Positions 11,398 to 18,788 are shown, counted from the first letter of the stretch. The stretch: DNA of 51,030 bases from an uncultured Pseudomonadota bacterium (GCA_949290785.1 CASETE010000009.1:1-51030); one strand, 5' to 3'. Notes: generated from the letters alone by a model not told the origin. Numbers and translations: made by a program.

Positions 11398-11703
11398 ATG
11401 GCAGATAAAGATTTTGAAATTAATGAATTCGGTGAAGTTCTTAGAAACTCTATGGGTAATCGTGTTGAAGATGATGCTTTGTGGAACGAATATCATCAAT
11501 TGGAATATGAAATCGTTTCTCATAATGATAAAAACCCTGAAAAGTTAAAACGCTTTGAAGAATTAAAAAAGCAACTGGGGGTTGATGATAACGCTAAAAA
11601 GAATGCTTTTTTTAAGGCGAAAGAAAAAATAAAAGCTGAAACACAAAAAACTATGTCTGTTTCTGAACTTTTAGCAATGAGAAACTCTATTCAAAACGAA
11701 TAA
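11398..11703 (+). CDS. Small helical hypothetical protein downstream of gyrB
   Basis: 101 aa, no family recognised. It is strongly charged and predicted helical, rich in Lys, Glu and Asn, with no signal peptide or membrane segment. It begins 15 bases after gyrB and ends 4 bases before the glycosylase gene, so it is part of that operon. AAAAAGGGC lies before the ATG as ribosome site. It could be a small DNA- or protein-binding factor, but nothing in the sequence shows this. Confidence 0.7.
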   Translation: MADKDFEINEFGEVLRNSMGNRVEDDALWNEYHQLEYEIVSHNDKNPEKLKRFEELKKQLGVDDNAKKNAFFKAKEKIKAETQKTMSVSELLAMRNSIQNE

Positions 11704-11707
11704 TTAT

Positions 11708-12355
11708 ATGTTTTCTGCGGATTGGTTTTTTGATTTAGATAAACGTCTGCGTGATATGGGACTTGATTCCGACGCGCAGACGTTTGATGAAATAAAACAA
11801 AATCTTTCTTGTCCTAAAAAGTTTAACCCCGATGAATTTGCAGAGCAGGTCATATACGTTATTTTAGCAGGTGGTTTTTCTCAAAAAACCGCAAAAAAAA
11901 TTCATCAAAAAATAATAAATTATTTAGTTGATAATTCATTTAATTATAATGACTTATTAAATATTTTTAATAATAAAAATAAAGTTAAAGCAATTTGTGA
12001 AGTTTGGCAAAAAAGAGAAGATTTTTGTAGTGAATATTATTCTTTATGTGATTTAGAATCTAAAATTTGTTACCTGCAAAAGTTGCCTCACATAGGAAAA
12101 ATTACTGCAAATCACTTGGCGCGCAATCTCGGTGAAGATGTTGTAAAATACGATATATGGATTCAGCGATTGGGGGTTGTGTATACGGGAAATGTCGCGC
12201 TACAGGAAAAAATTGATAATAAAAAGTTATTGCCTGAAATAAAGAAAGCATGTGATGATATGTTTGAGCATGTCGTTAAAGAAACTGGTTTGCCGCGTGG
12301 TTATATAGATGTGGTTTTATGGAAGGCTTGTCAAAATGGGTTGATAAAATTATGA
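11708..12355 (+). CDS. HhH-GPD family DNA glycosylase (endonuclease III-like)
   Basis: 215 aa base-excision repair glycosylase fold. The helix-hairpin-helix is [17 protein letters not shown] (126-142) and the catalytic Asp149 is in [10 protein letters not shown]. In endonuclease III the hairpin reads LPGVGRKTA with a catalytic Lys; here that position is Ile, and the C-terminal 4Fe-4S Cys cluster is missing. It may therefore be a monofunctional glycosylase, or have another substrate. It overlaps ung by 4 bases (ATGA), so two base-excision enzymes are translationally coupled. Confidence 0.75.
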   Translation: MFSADWFFDLDKRLRDMGLDSDAQTFDEIKQNLSCPKKFNPDEFAEQVIYVILAGGFSQKTAKKIHQKIINYLVDNSFNYNDLLNIFNNKNKVKAICEVWQKREDFCSEYYSLCDLESKICYLQKLPHIGKITANHLARNLGEDVVKYDIWIQRLGVVYTGNVALQEKIDNKKLLPEIKKACDDMFEHVVKETGLPRGYIDVVLWKACQNGLIKL

Positions 12356-13014
12356 ATGTAAAAATAGAAGAATCTTGGAAAGCGGCTTTGGCCGACGAAT
12401 TTAATAAAGAATATTTTATTAAGTTAACAGATTTCGTGCGCGCGGAATATCTTTCAGGCAAGGCGATTTATCCGGCGCCAGCTAATATTTTTAATGCATT
12501 TAATCTGTGTCCGCTGGATAAAGTAAAAGTTGTTATAATTGGACAAGACCCTTATCATGAACCAGGGCAGGCGCATGGGCTTTGTTTTTCTGTTCTGCCG
12601 CCGACGCCTGTGCCGCCGTCGCTTGTAAATATATATAAAGAAATAGAAAACGACCTGGGGCGACCAAGTAATACGCACGGAGATTTAACGGACTGGGCAA
12701 AGCAGGGCGTTCTATTATTAAACGCGACTTTGACTGTTCAGGCACATTTGGCGGCTTCGCATGCCGGGAAGGGCTGGGAACAATTTACCGATGCTGTAAT
12801 ACGCGCAACTGCAACGCGTGATAATATTGTGTATATGTTGTGGGGGGCATACGCCCAGAAAAAAGCAGATTTTGTAAACTCAGAGAAAAACCTTGTTTTG
12901 AAAAGTGTTCATCCGTCACCACTTTCGGCACATAGGGGATTTTTCGGCAATCACCATTTTTCACGTGCGAATAATTATTTGATAGAACACGGACAAACGC
13001 CAATTAATTGGTGA
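12352..13014 (+). CDS. ung: Uracil-DNA glycosylase, family 1
   Basis: 220 aa, the usual length. It removes uracil from DNA. The water-activating loop GQDPYH is at 64-69 and the minor-groove loop [13 protein letters not shown] is near 187-199, both intact. I chose the ATG at 12352 because it overlaps the stop of the previous gene (ATGA) and gives the usual short N-terminus; an ATG at 12319 would add 11 residues inside the upstream gene. It ends the gyrB operon before the terminator at 13017. Confidence 0.97.
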   Translation: MNVKIEESWKAALADEFNKEYFIKLTDFVRAEYLSGKAIYPAPANIFNAFNLCPLDKVKVVIIGQDPYHEPGQAHGLCFSVLPPTPVPPSLVNIYKEIENDLGRPSNTHGDLTDWAKQGVLLLNATLTVQAHLAASHAGKGWEQFTDAVIRATATRDNIVYMLWGAYAQKKADFVNSEKNLVLKSVHPSPLSAHRGFFGNHHFSRANNYLIEHGQTPINW

Positions 13015-13016
13015 TA

Positions 13017-13046
13017 AAAAAGCCGGCACTTGCCGGCTTTCTTTTT
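13017..13046. terminator. Terminator between ung and the PagL-like gene
   Basis: AAGCCGGCA and TGCCGGCTT arms with a CT loop, A-run before and T-rich tract after. It serves convergent genes on both strands. Confidence 0.85.
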
Positions 13047-13605
13047 AAAAATTATAACTAAGTCCCAAACCATAAAATGCGTAAGAATTATTTTCAATTG
13101 CTGTGTTGGCATTAGAGAAGTGTTGTATAAACATTTCAAGGTTTAGTTTATCGTTTAATTTGTATCCGTAAATGAGTTTAAATTGAAATATTAGTTTGGA
13201 ACCTATACGTTCGTTCTGTTGCGCTTGCAACCCCATGCCGATACCCGTTGAGAAAAACCATTTTTCGCCCTGAAGCAACGCAATATCTTCGGATAAAAAA
13301 ATCATAGGAATTGTGTATTTGTCCCAATGCCACTCGTATTTTGTACCGAACCCCAACGTTTGACCTATGTTAATAGATTGGCGCGCAGGTAACTTGAAAA
13401 ATGTCGTCGGTTGAGAATATTGAAAGTGTAATAAATAAAAAGGTACAAATTGTACAGGTGGGGGGACTATTATCCCACTGTTTACGCCTTGACCAAGATT
13501 AAAAGCAACTTGGTTTTCATAATTTCCCATAAAGGGGTTATTGTCTTTCGCATACGCAGAAAAACAAAACGAAACAACTAGTAAAAATGCGAATAATTTT
13601 TTCAT
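13045..13605 (-). CDS. PagL-like lipid A 3-O-deacylase (outer membrane barrel)
   Basis: 186 aa with a signal peptide (cleavage near SAYA-K, residue 19-20) and alternating-residue beta strands ending in the outer membrane signature YNF. The block HFSNAN (His162, Ser164, Asn165) matches the active-site HxSN of PagL acyloxyacyl hydrolases, which remove the 3-O acyl chain of lipid A. The third catalytic residue is less clear: the Glu expected about 12 residues after the Ser is absent and Glu171 is nearer. Activity is therefore uncertain. It fits an organism that makes lipid A (lpxK and lpxC nearby). It is the last host gene before the prophage. Confidence 0.65.
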   Translation of the reverse strand: MKKLFAFLLVVSFCFSAYAKDNNPFMGNYENQVAFNLGQGVNSGIIVPPPVQFVPFYLLHFQYSQPTTFFKLPARQSINIGQTLGFGTKYEWHWDKYTIPMIFLSEDIALLQGEKWFFSTGIGMGLQAQQNERIGSKLIFQFKLIYGYKLNDKLNLEMFIQHFSNANTAIENNSYAFYGLGLSYNF

Positions 13606-13727
13606 CAGAATTTATATTATAAATAAATTTATAAATAATGCAATTCATTAAAATGTTTAATAAATATTTTTAATATTATATTTTCGTTATCGGTTATCAA
13701 ATGTATTAATCGCAAAAAACATAAATC

Positions 13728-13755
13728 TTGATTTTAAAAATTTGTTTGTTATAAT
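13728..13755 (+). promoter_or_regulatory. Promoter of the split host tRNA-Met gene
   Basis: TTGATT (13728-13733), a 16-base spacer and TATAAT (13750-13755), 10 bases before the 5' half of tRNA-Met. It now reads through the left att region into the intact tRNA at 13980. The rest of the 160-base gap from 13606 is AT-rich and shows nothing else. Confidence 0.8.
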
Positions 13756-13765
13756 GCGAGGCATT

Positions 13766-13805
13766 GGCGGGATAGCTCAGGTGGTTAGAGCAGTGGAATC
13801 ATAAT
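13766..13805 (+). pseudogene. 5' half of the disrupted host tRNA-Met(CAT)
   Basis: Bases 1-40 of an elongator tRNA-Met, ending inside the anticodon loop (GTGGA then ATCATAAT). It differs from the intact copy at 13980 in one D-loop base and in the anticodon stem (GTGGA instead of GCGGA). Its pairing partner TCCAC is found only at the far end of the prophage, at 47448-47452. This shows that these two pieces were one gene, cut by the integration. Confidence 0.92.
13798..13805 (+). repeat. attL core (ATCATAAT)
   Basis: Eight bases of the tRNA-Met anticodon loop, repeated at 47441-47448. Sequence to the left is host tRNA, to the right is element. It marks the left boundary of the prophage. Confidence 0.85.
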
Positions 13806-13937
13806 TATCTGAGCTGATACTGGATACGCTTGTATGAAAGTATGAATGCCTTGGTTTTCTGCTAAATACGGCAGAAAACAAAAAAGTATAAAACCGGATA
13901 GAACTCGGTGTAAATATGGCCAAATGTATGCATGGTT

Positions 13938-13968
13938 CTACACAGCGGCTACACGGGATTCTACACGG
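13938..13968 (+). repeat. Left arm-type integrase sites (three CTACACRG)
   Basis: CTACACAG (13938-13945), CTACACGG (13949-13956) and CTACACGG (13961-13968), spaced 11 and 12 bases apart, all in one direction. The same motif occurs twice at the right end (47350-47368) within a 22-bp block identical between the ends. Repeats of this kind on both sides of a core are what tyrosine integrases bind with their N-terminal domain. The remaining sequence from 13806 to 13937 has a 9-bp hairpin (GTTTTCTGC/GCAGAAAAC, 13854-13879) and no gene. Confidence 0.65.
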
Positions 13969-13979
13969 AAAAAAGTTTT

Positions 13980-14056
13980 GGCGGGATAGCTCAGCTGGTT
14001 AGAGCAGCGGAATCATAATCCGCGTGTCGGGGGTTCAAGTCCCTCTCCCGCTACCA
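13980..14056 (+). tRNA. tRNA-Met (CAT), elongator, carried by the prophage
   Basis: Complete cloverleaf with encoded CCA: acceptor GGCGGGA/TCCCGCT, anticodon arm GCGGA-ATCATAA-TCCGC, T-arm loop TTCAAGT. It resembles alphaproteobacterial elongator tRNA-Met; tRNA-Ile2 with a modified CAT anticodon cannot be excluded from sequence alone. The C-G pair in the anticodon stem differs from the T-A pair of the split host copy, so this gene came with the element. It has no clear promoter of its own and is probably transcribed from 13728. Confidence 0.93.
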
Positions 14057-14060
14057 CGAT

Positions 14061-14085
14061 AAACCGTCCTTTTGGGGCGTTTTTT
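14061..14085 (+). terminator. Degenerate terminator after the intact tRNA-Met
   Basis: AAACCGTCC, TTTT, GGGGCGTTTTTT: like the host tRNA terminator at 47491 but with mismatches in the stem, so it is probably a diverged copy and weaker. Confidence 0.45.
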
Positions 14086-14170
14086 AGAGCCTTTGTCGCA
14101 TTGAAAATTCAAGCCATTTATTGAGATTATAAAATAATCATTTTAAATTTAACGTGTAAAAGACGCTCAA

Positions 14171-14220
14171 GATTATATATCAATAATACGATTTATGCAA
14201 TTGATATATTTTATATAATC
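14171..14220. promoter_or_regulatory. Nested inverted repeats upstream of the Gly-rich gene
   Basis: Outer arms GATTATATA (14171-14179) and TATATAATC (14212-14220); inner arms ATATATCAA (14175-14183) and TTGATATAT (14201-14209). They lie 100 bases before the Gly-rich gene in an otherwise empty 260-base gap and could be an operator. The inner half-site TTGATATAT resembles the palindrome at 49038 in the host ArsR locus. A 16-codon TTG-initiated reading frame (14235-14285) follows but is not convincing. Confidence 0.4.
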
Positions 14221-14316
14221 ATTGGAGTTTTTTATTGAATATTTTTATAAACCATATCAAAATTTATAGTGAAGTTGATAAATAATTATCTTCTTCTATT
14301 ACCAAAGGAGGGTGAT

Positions 14317-15192
14317 ATGGCTGTTTCTGTTTTTACAAGTACTAATGGTATGATGTTGGATCCAGGTACATATAAGATCATCGCTATTGGTTGGGGTGGC
14401 GATGGTGCAAAGGGCGGAACTTCGCCAAGTGGCAACAATGTTACTTCGGGTGAAGTAGATGGTGCCGTTGGTGCTGGTGGCGGTGCTGGTGCCTTTGTGT
14501 TGTTTAAAGAATTAAATCTTTCTTCAGCTGGTTTCATATCATTTAATTTTGAACCAGAGTTGAAAAAATTGACTCTTATTGGTGCAGTCAATGCAGTTAT
14601 TCCACAATCTGGTTCGGGCAACTCTGCTCCTGTGCCTCCAACCAGTTTGACATTATCTCCAATTCCAGGAAATTCTGTAGCTCCTGCGGATGTTGAGTAT
14701 GTTGGAACTCGTGGTGGTGGTGCTGGGGGGTCTTACGGTGTAAGAGGCTCAACTACAGCCCCTAATGCAACTCCAGGTGGTCTTGGCACCTATGGAAATG
14801 GTGGAGCGGCTGTAGTGCCAGCAATTTCTGGCACCGTGCGTCCTGGCGGAACAGGTGGTGCTGGTGGCGGCAATAACGCATTTTCTGGTCAAGGGGGACA
14901 AGGAGGACAAGGTCTTCAGGCTGTCGGTGTAACAGAATCGATAACTTTGCAAGATGTCGTACAGGCTATCAAAGGTGGAAATGGTTCAAACGGAACAGCT
15001 CCTTCTTCTCGTCCCGCACAAGCCGGTATTGCTGGTGCGTATGGTGCCGGTGGTGGCGGAGCTTGGACTTCTGGTTCTGATGGAGCGGCACCTGGGGCAT
15101 CTGGATATCATGTGAATGGTGCTGGTGGTGCTGGCGGCATCGGTGGATTGCCGGCAGTAATTGTTATAAGTATGGCGCAACGCATACGTTAA
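14317..15192 (+). CDS. Gly-rich surface or fibre-like protein in the accessory block
   Basis: 291 aa, about one third Gly, Ala and Ser. It opens with FTSTNGMMLDPGTYKI, then runs of GGGAG and GGAGG to the end. The motif PGTYxIxxIG recurs in the prophage tail protein at 27220-28005 (LSPGTYEITLIGGGGG), so the two are probably related fibre-tip or adhesin modules. No signal peptide is seen. The ATG at 14317 was chosen for its strong AAAGGAGG ribosome site; an in-frame TTG at 14269 has none. It reads opposite to the virion genes and has its own terminator, so it may be expressed in the lysogen. Confidence 0.6.
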   Translation: MAVSVFTSTNGMMLDPGTYKIIAIGWGGDGAKGGTSPSGNNVTSGEVDGAVGAGGGAGAFVLFKELNLSSAGFISFNFEPELKKLTLIGAVNAVIPQSGSGNSAPVPPTSLTLSPIPGNSVAPADVEYVGTRGGGAGGSYGVRGSTTAPNATPGGLGTYGNGGAAVVPAISGTVRPGGTGGAGGGNNAFSGQGGQGGQGLQAVGVTESITLQDVVQAIKGGNGSNGTAPSSRPAQAGIAGAYGAGGGGAWTSGSDGAAPGASGYHVNGAGGAGGIGGLPAVIVISMAQRIR

Positions 15193-15196
15193 CCTA

Positions 15197-15228
15197 AAAA
15201 AACACCCGTCAATTGACGGGTGTTTTTT
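15197..15228. terminator. Intrinsic terminator after the Gly-rich gene
   Basis: Perfect palindrome: AAAAAACACCCGTCAA and its complement, ending in six T. It works in both directions. Confidence 0.92.
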
Positions 15229-15281
15229 ACATTTACTTATTTTTTTATAGTTTATATAATACTCGGTATAGGAGAATGTGT

Positions 15282-16274
15282 ATGTTTATAAAAACAAGAG
15301 TTATATTATTATTTATTTTCGCTTTTGAATTTGGTGTTAATTCTCTGTATGCAGTAGAGTATAAAACATATATCACGCCAGATAAAAATTATATTGAGCA
15401 AAATAAAGCTCAGAAAAATTATTATGGCAGTAACTCACAGTTTAAGCATGATTTGTATTTAGGGCTTGGCGTTGGGAAAACAATATCTGCTTTTAGCAAA
15501 TTTAAAGCAGATTATAAAGAAAAGTTAGACGCTTGGCTCGCACCCGGTTTTTTTCAAAAATCTGAATTTGAATCCGATGAATCTTTAAATATTCAGGTAT
15601 TGTTGGGTACTCATGTTACTCAAAACTTTCGCATAGAATTTACGTATTTGCATTATTCTGATTTATCTTTGAAATTAAAATCGCACAGTTTGTTGTCCAT
15701 TGATGAAAACCTAACAAGTCATACTGGAGAATATAAATTTGATAAAAAACCGGATATTTCTGCGGATCTTGCAATGTTAAATATATATTATTATTTGGAC
15801 AGACTTATCGGCTCTTTTAAAGTACGGCCTTACATTGGAGCAGGTATAGGACTGTCGCAAAATGTTATATCTGATTATATAGTTTTTGATGGTGGAGCTT
15901 ATATAATTCCTGGTATGCAAGATACTTTACAAGAACCAGGAACGCCTATTCGTGTATCAGATATTAAAACACGTCACAAGGGTAACACTGTCGGTAATTT
16001 TACGTTTTCTTTTGAACTTGGCGCATCCTATAATTTAACAGAAAATTGCATCGTAGATGTTTTTGGTCGTTATATAAATTTGGGTACAGTTGAAAGTGAC
16101 GGTGTTGTGTCAACTTATAATCTTTTTGTTTCTACATCTAACGATATTCCAGTTGGTAATATTTATAATACAGGAGCCCCGGCAGGAGAAACAACGTCTT
16201 ATTATCCAGACTGGAAAGAAAAAGGAAACCTCAACGTTGTTGATATTGGACTAAAACTTAGGTTTTTATTCTAA
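15282..16274 (+). CDS. Outer membrane beta-barrel protein (surface antigen type)
   Basis: 330 aa with a signal peptide (hydrophobic 7-18, cleavage near LYA-VEY). Amphipathic strands follow throughout, for example DLYLGLGVGKTISAF, FRIEFTYLHYSDL, VRPYIGAGIGLSQ, FTFSFELGASYNLTE, and the C-terminus is LKLRFLF with the terminal Phe needed for barrel insertion. The pattern matches the surface antigen / opacity barrel families seen in alphaproteobacteria such as Anaplasmataceae. The ATG at 15282 fits AGGAG at the right distance; the ATG six bases earlier is too close. As prophage cargo it could change the lysogen surface, for example block phage adsorption; that is inference. Confidence 0.75.
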   Translation: MFIKTRVILLFIFAFEFGVNSLYAVEYKTYITPDKNYIEQNKAQKNYYGSNSQFKHDLYLGLGVGKTISAFSKFKADYKEKLDAWLAPGFFQKSEFESDESLNIQVLLGTHVTQNFRIEFTYLHYSDLSLKLKSHSLLSIDENLTSHTGEYKFDKKPDISADLAMLNIYYYLDRLIGSFKVRPYIGAGIGLSQNVISDYIVFDGGAYIIPGMQDTLQEPGTPIRVSDIKTRHKGNTVGNFTFSFELGASYNLTENCIVDVFGRYINLGTVESDGVVSTYNLFVSTSNDIPVGNIYNTGAPAGETTSYYPDWKEKGNLNVVDIGLKLRFLF

Positions 16275-16280
16275 TCTATC

Positions 16281-16625
16281 ATGGCTTTCTTGATGAGAAA
16301 TATTTTTTTAGTTTTTTGTATGTGCTGTTTTTTGAATGTCCGTTGCTACGCTGATTGGTGCAGGAAACAAGGCGGCGGTGTGGAACAGTGTGCATCGCAC
16401 CCAAGTTCCTGGACTGACTGTGGTACGTTTAATGGTGAAACCATATATTGTTTTTCACAGGGTAGTACCAGTGGTGGCAAATCTCACGGTTCTGGTGATA
16501 AAGTTTCACAAAAAGTTTTAATTTCTGTTGGAATTGGTTTGGCGGTTGTTGCTGTTGGATACTATTTTTTCAAAAAGAAACCATCGCAAAATAACCCGGG
16601 GCAAATAAGCCTTATGGAATTTTAG
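16281..16625 (+). CDS. Small Cys-rich exported membrane protein
   Basis: 114 aa, no family recognised. N-terminal signal (hydrophobic about 6-23), a mature part with six Cys in the first 60 residues (WCRKQGGGVEQCASHPSSWTD region), a Gly/Ser linker, one C-terminal membrane helix (about 81-98, VLISVGIGLAVVAVGYYFF) and a KKK stop-transfer. It would sit in the inner membrane with a disulfide-rich periplasmic head. It starts 6 bases after the barrel gene and may be coupled to it. No clear ribosome site, so the ATG at 16293 is also possible. A role in superinfection exclusion would fit but is not shown. Confidence 0.55.
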   Translation: MAFLMRNIFLVFCMCCFLNVRCYADWCRKQGGGVEQCASHPSSWTDCGTFNGETIYCFSQGSTSGGKSHGSGDKVSQKVLISVGIGLAVVAVGYYFFKKKPSQNNPGQISLMEF

Positions 16626-16648
16626 CGTATTCACCGCTTTTTGTCTTA

Positions 16649-16677
16649 TTGACTTTTTGTGTTTTTTCTGATATACT
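16649..16677 (+). promoter_or_regulatory. Strong sigma70-type promoter upstream of the EcoRI-type methylase
   Basis: TTGACT (16649-16654), exactly 17 bases, TATACT (16672-16677). Expected RNA start near 16684. Two terminators stand between it and the methylase. Confidence 0.8.
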
Positions 16678-16691
16678 ATGGCCGAGTTTTG

Positions 16692-16714
16692 GTCGTCATG
16701 GTGACGGCTTTTTT
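16692..16714 (+). terminator. Leader terminator 1
   Basis: Stem GTCGTCA/TGACGGC with a 3-base loop, then six T. It starts about 8 bases after the expected RNA start. Confidence 0.75.
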
Positions 16715-16723
16715 CGTATATAA

Positions 16724-16749
16724 CCCTGCGCTTTGTCGCGGGGCTTTTT
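16724..16749 (+). terminator. Leader terminator 2
   Basis: Stem CCCTGCG/CGCGGGG (one T-G pair), loop CTTTGT, then C and five T. It lies 20 bases before the methylase ATG, after an independent terminator. Confidence 0.7.
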
Positions 16750-16769
16750 CTTATTGAAAGGATTTTTTT

Positions 16770-17561
16770 ATGCCTAGAACTTATCGGAAACTGCACCGGG
16801 CGCGTGCCGCCAGGAACGATGAATTTTATACGCGATACGAAGACGTAAAAAAAGAATGCGACAATTACCTGTCGCATTTTTTTAATAAAACTATTTATTG
16901 TAACTGTGACACATCGGACAGCGCGTTCGTGCACTATTTCCTGGAATTAAAGTATCGGGGCTTGGTACGTGATGTGTGGCATAGTGGCGGCCTTGGTGGA
17001 TTGGACTTTCGAAATCCCGATGCACTACGCATGCTGGAACAGGCGGATGTCGTTGTAACGAATCCGCCTTTTTCTTTGTTTATTCCATTTATGGATATAT
17101 TGTTCACCAGTGGGAAGCAGTTCTTGGTGCTTGGTAATCGTAGCGCGGTTGTTTATAAAAATATATTCCCCAAAATAGTCGCCAACGAACTATGGTTTGG
17201 TGTGCGCCGCTGGACAGGTGGTATGGAATTTATTACAGAGAACGGCATTTGTGGGGTTCCCGCTATATGGTTTACAAACATTAAGCACGGGGTTGCGCCA
17301 CCAGAACTGCCTTTTTCAAAATATGTAGAAATGCCAAAATATGATAATGCTGATGCGGTAAATATAAATAAATCCGCACATTTCCCACCCGATTATTCGG
17401 GGGTTGTTGGTGTGCCAATCACTTTTTTAGAATGGTATAACCCAACAAAATTTCAGCTTTTGGGGCGCGACAAGGATTTCACGTATGACGGCGATATTTG
17501 TCGCATAAATGGTGCGCCGGTCTATATCCGACTATTTGTGCGGCGATTATTCAAAAACTAG
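16770..17561 (+). CDS. EcoRI-type adenine-specific DNA methyltransferase
   Basis: 263 aa. The motif TNPPF (97-101) is the catalytic (N/D)PP(Y/F) of N6-adenine methylases, and the fold start CNCDTSDSAFVHYFLEL (44-60) has the form found in the M.EcoRI family rather than the usual FxGxG. It would methylate adenine in phage or host DNA. No restriction endonuclease gene lies beside it, so it is an orphan enzyme, useful for protection of phage DNA. AAGGA precedes the ATG. It is transcribed from the promoter at 16649 only if two terminators are passed. Confidence 0.8.
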   Translation: MPRTYRKLHRARAARNDEFYTRYEDVKKECDNYLSHFFNKTIYCNCDTSDSAFVHYFLELKYRGLVRDVWHSGGLGGLDFRNPDALRMLEQADVVVTNPPFSLFIPFMDILFTSGKQFLVLGNRSAVVYKNIFPKIVANELWFGVRRWTGGMEFITENGICGVPAIWFTNIKHGVAPPELPFSKYVEMPKYDNADAVNINKSAHFPPDYSGVVGVPITFLEWYNPTKFQLLGRDKDFTYDGDICRINGAPVYIRLFVRRLFKN

Positions 17562-17598
17562 TTGTTTCATTAGGAATAAAAGTATTATAGTCCTTATT

Positions 17599-18780
17599 AT
17601 GAAACGTTTACTTATTTGTTTGTTTTTGCTGTTTCCTGTTTGTGCGTTTGCCTTTGATGTAAAACAGCTTGCAGAATGTTCTTTTGTGACAACAAAGGTT
17701 TTCACAAAAAGTGACAGTATGGATGTCAATCGTTATATTCAAAGCACCCAGGGGTTGGTTGAATTGTTTGGCGAAAAACGTGTCGATTCCAAAACCCAGT
17801 ATGTTTACCAGGGGGACAAGCAAATTGAATTACAGGGTGATTCTAGTTGGCGATATTTTTTCCCTGAATCTTGGGGTGGTCGTGGCAAAGGAAAATTGAT
17901 TTATAATCAAAACGATGTTATGCGTTCCGGTGCGGCAGGTGACACCCTGGTTGTTGCGCGGTGTGAAGAAAAAATCCTTTTGTTGCTTATAAAACAAAAC
18001 CACCCGATGGCGAATGACGTTTATTCCCTTATCGGTGTGAATGAAATGATTGCCCCGGAAATACAACCCAAGCCGTCTTTGTGGAATCGGTTGTTTGGTG
18101 GCACTGATTCCCGGACGGAAAAATTAGCGAAAGTTGAAATGGCGGTCGAGATGGAAGCCCCCAAGGTAACGCCGAAGAAAAAATCGCGATCCAAAAAGGC
18201 AACTGAGCCGGATATGGACTTAAATCCGGACTCGTATGAAAACATACCGTTTGAAGCGCATCGCCATAAAATAAACAAGCGGGTTGTGTTGATTGGCACC
18301 CCGCGTATCGTGGACGGTGACACCATAATCTTGGAGGATTTATTTAATATCCGTGTTATCGGAACAGATACCCCAGAAAGCAAACAGAACTGTTGGGATT
18401 CCAATGGGCATGAATACGCGTGCGGAAAACAGGCAACCGAACACTTAAAAAAGTTAGTTGGCAATGGGCGCGTAAAATGTGAGATTCGTGGCATAGGTCG
18501 TTTTGGTCGTCATACGGGGTTATGTTATAACATGAAAGACGTCAATCTGAATAAAACTATGGTTCGTGACGGTTTTGCTGTTATATCGACCTATCCGCCG
18601 ATTTTATTTGAAAAAGAAGAAATAGAAGCCAGAAAAGAAAAATTGGGCGTTTGGAAGGGGACATTGCGTCACCCGCATTGTTTCCGGCATCAAAAAAAGC
18701 AAGACTGGAAAGCTGTTGGCTTGTGTGAAGACGGAAAACTCTATGATGGTTGGGACGATAAATTTACCACAAAAGAATAA
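17599..18780 (+). CDS. Exported protein with C-terminal SNase (thermonuclease) domain
   Basis: 393 aa. Signal peptide (MKRLLICLFLLFPVCAFA, 1-18), an unassigned domain with two or three Cys (19-150), a Lys-rich linker (about 185-205) and an SNase domain from about 226 to 355. The nuclease signature is present: RVIGTDTPES carries the Arg, Asp, Thr and Glu of the Ca2+ site, and RFGRHTG carries the second catalytic Arg. It would cleave DNA or RNA in the periplasm or outside. The ATG at 17599 was chosen because it opens a clean signal peptide; upstream in-frame codons lie inside the methylase gene. Function in the phage could be DNA scavenging or exclusion of incoming DNA. Confidence 0.8.
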   Translation: MKRLLICLFLLFPVCAFAFDVKQLAECSFVTTKVFTKSDSMDVNRYIQSTQGLVELFGEKRVDSKTQYVYQGDKQIELQGDSSWRYFFPESWGGRGKGKLIYNQNDVMRSGAAGDTLVVARCEEKILLLLIKQNHPMANDVYSLIGVNEMIAPEIQPKPSLWNRLFGGTDSRTEKLAKVEMAVEMEAPKVTPKKKSRSKKATEPDMDLNPDSYENIPFEAHRHKINKRVVLIGTPRIVDGDTIILEDLFNIRVIGTDTPESKQNCWDSNGHEYACGKQATEHLKKLVGNGRVKCEIRGIGRFGRHTGLCYNMKDVNLNKTMVRDGFAVISTYPPILFEKEEIEARKEKLGVWKGTLRHPHCFRHQKKQDWKAVGLCEDGKLYDGWDDKFTTKE

Positions 18781-18788
18781 ATGCAATG

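Noticed and set aside
13766..13805. A second functional tRNA-Met at the left junction
   Set aside because: The sequence leaves tRNA homology right after the anticodon loop and has no T-arm or acceptor 3' strand.
13854..13879. 9-bp hairpin near attL as terminator
   Set aside because: No T-run on either strand after the stem, and it lies between tRNA promoter and tRNA, where a terminator would silence an essential gene.
13806..13979. Remnant of a second, older element in tandem
   Set aside because: The joined ends form a symmetric attP and the host halves match each other, so one element explains everything.
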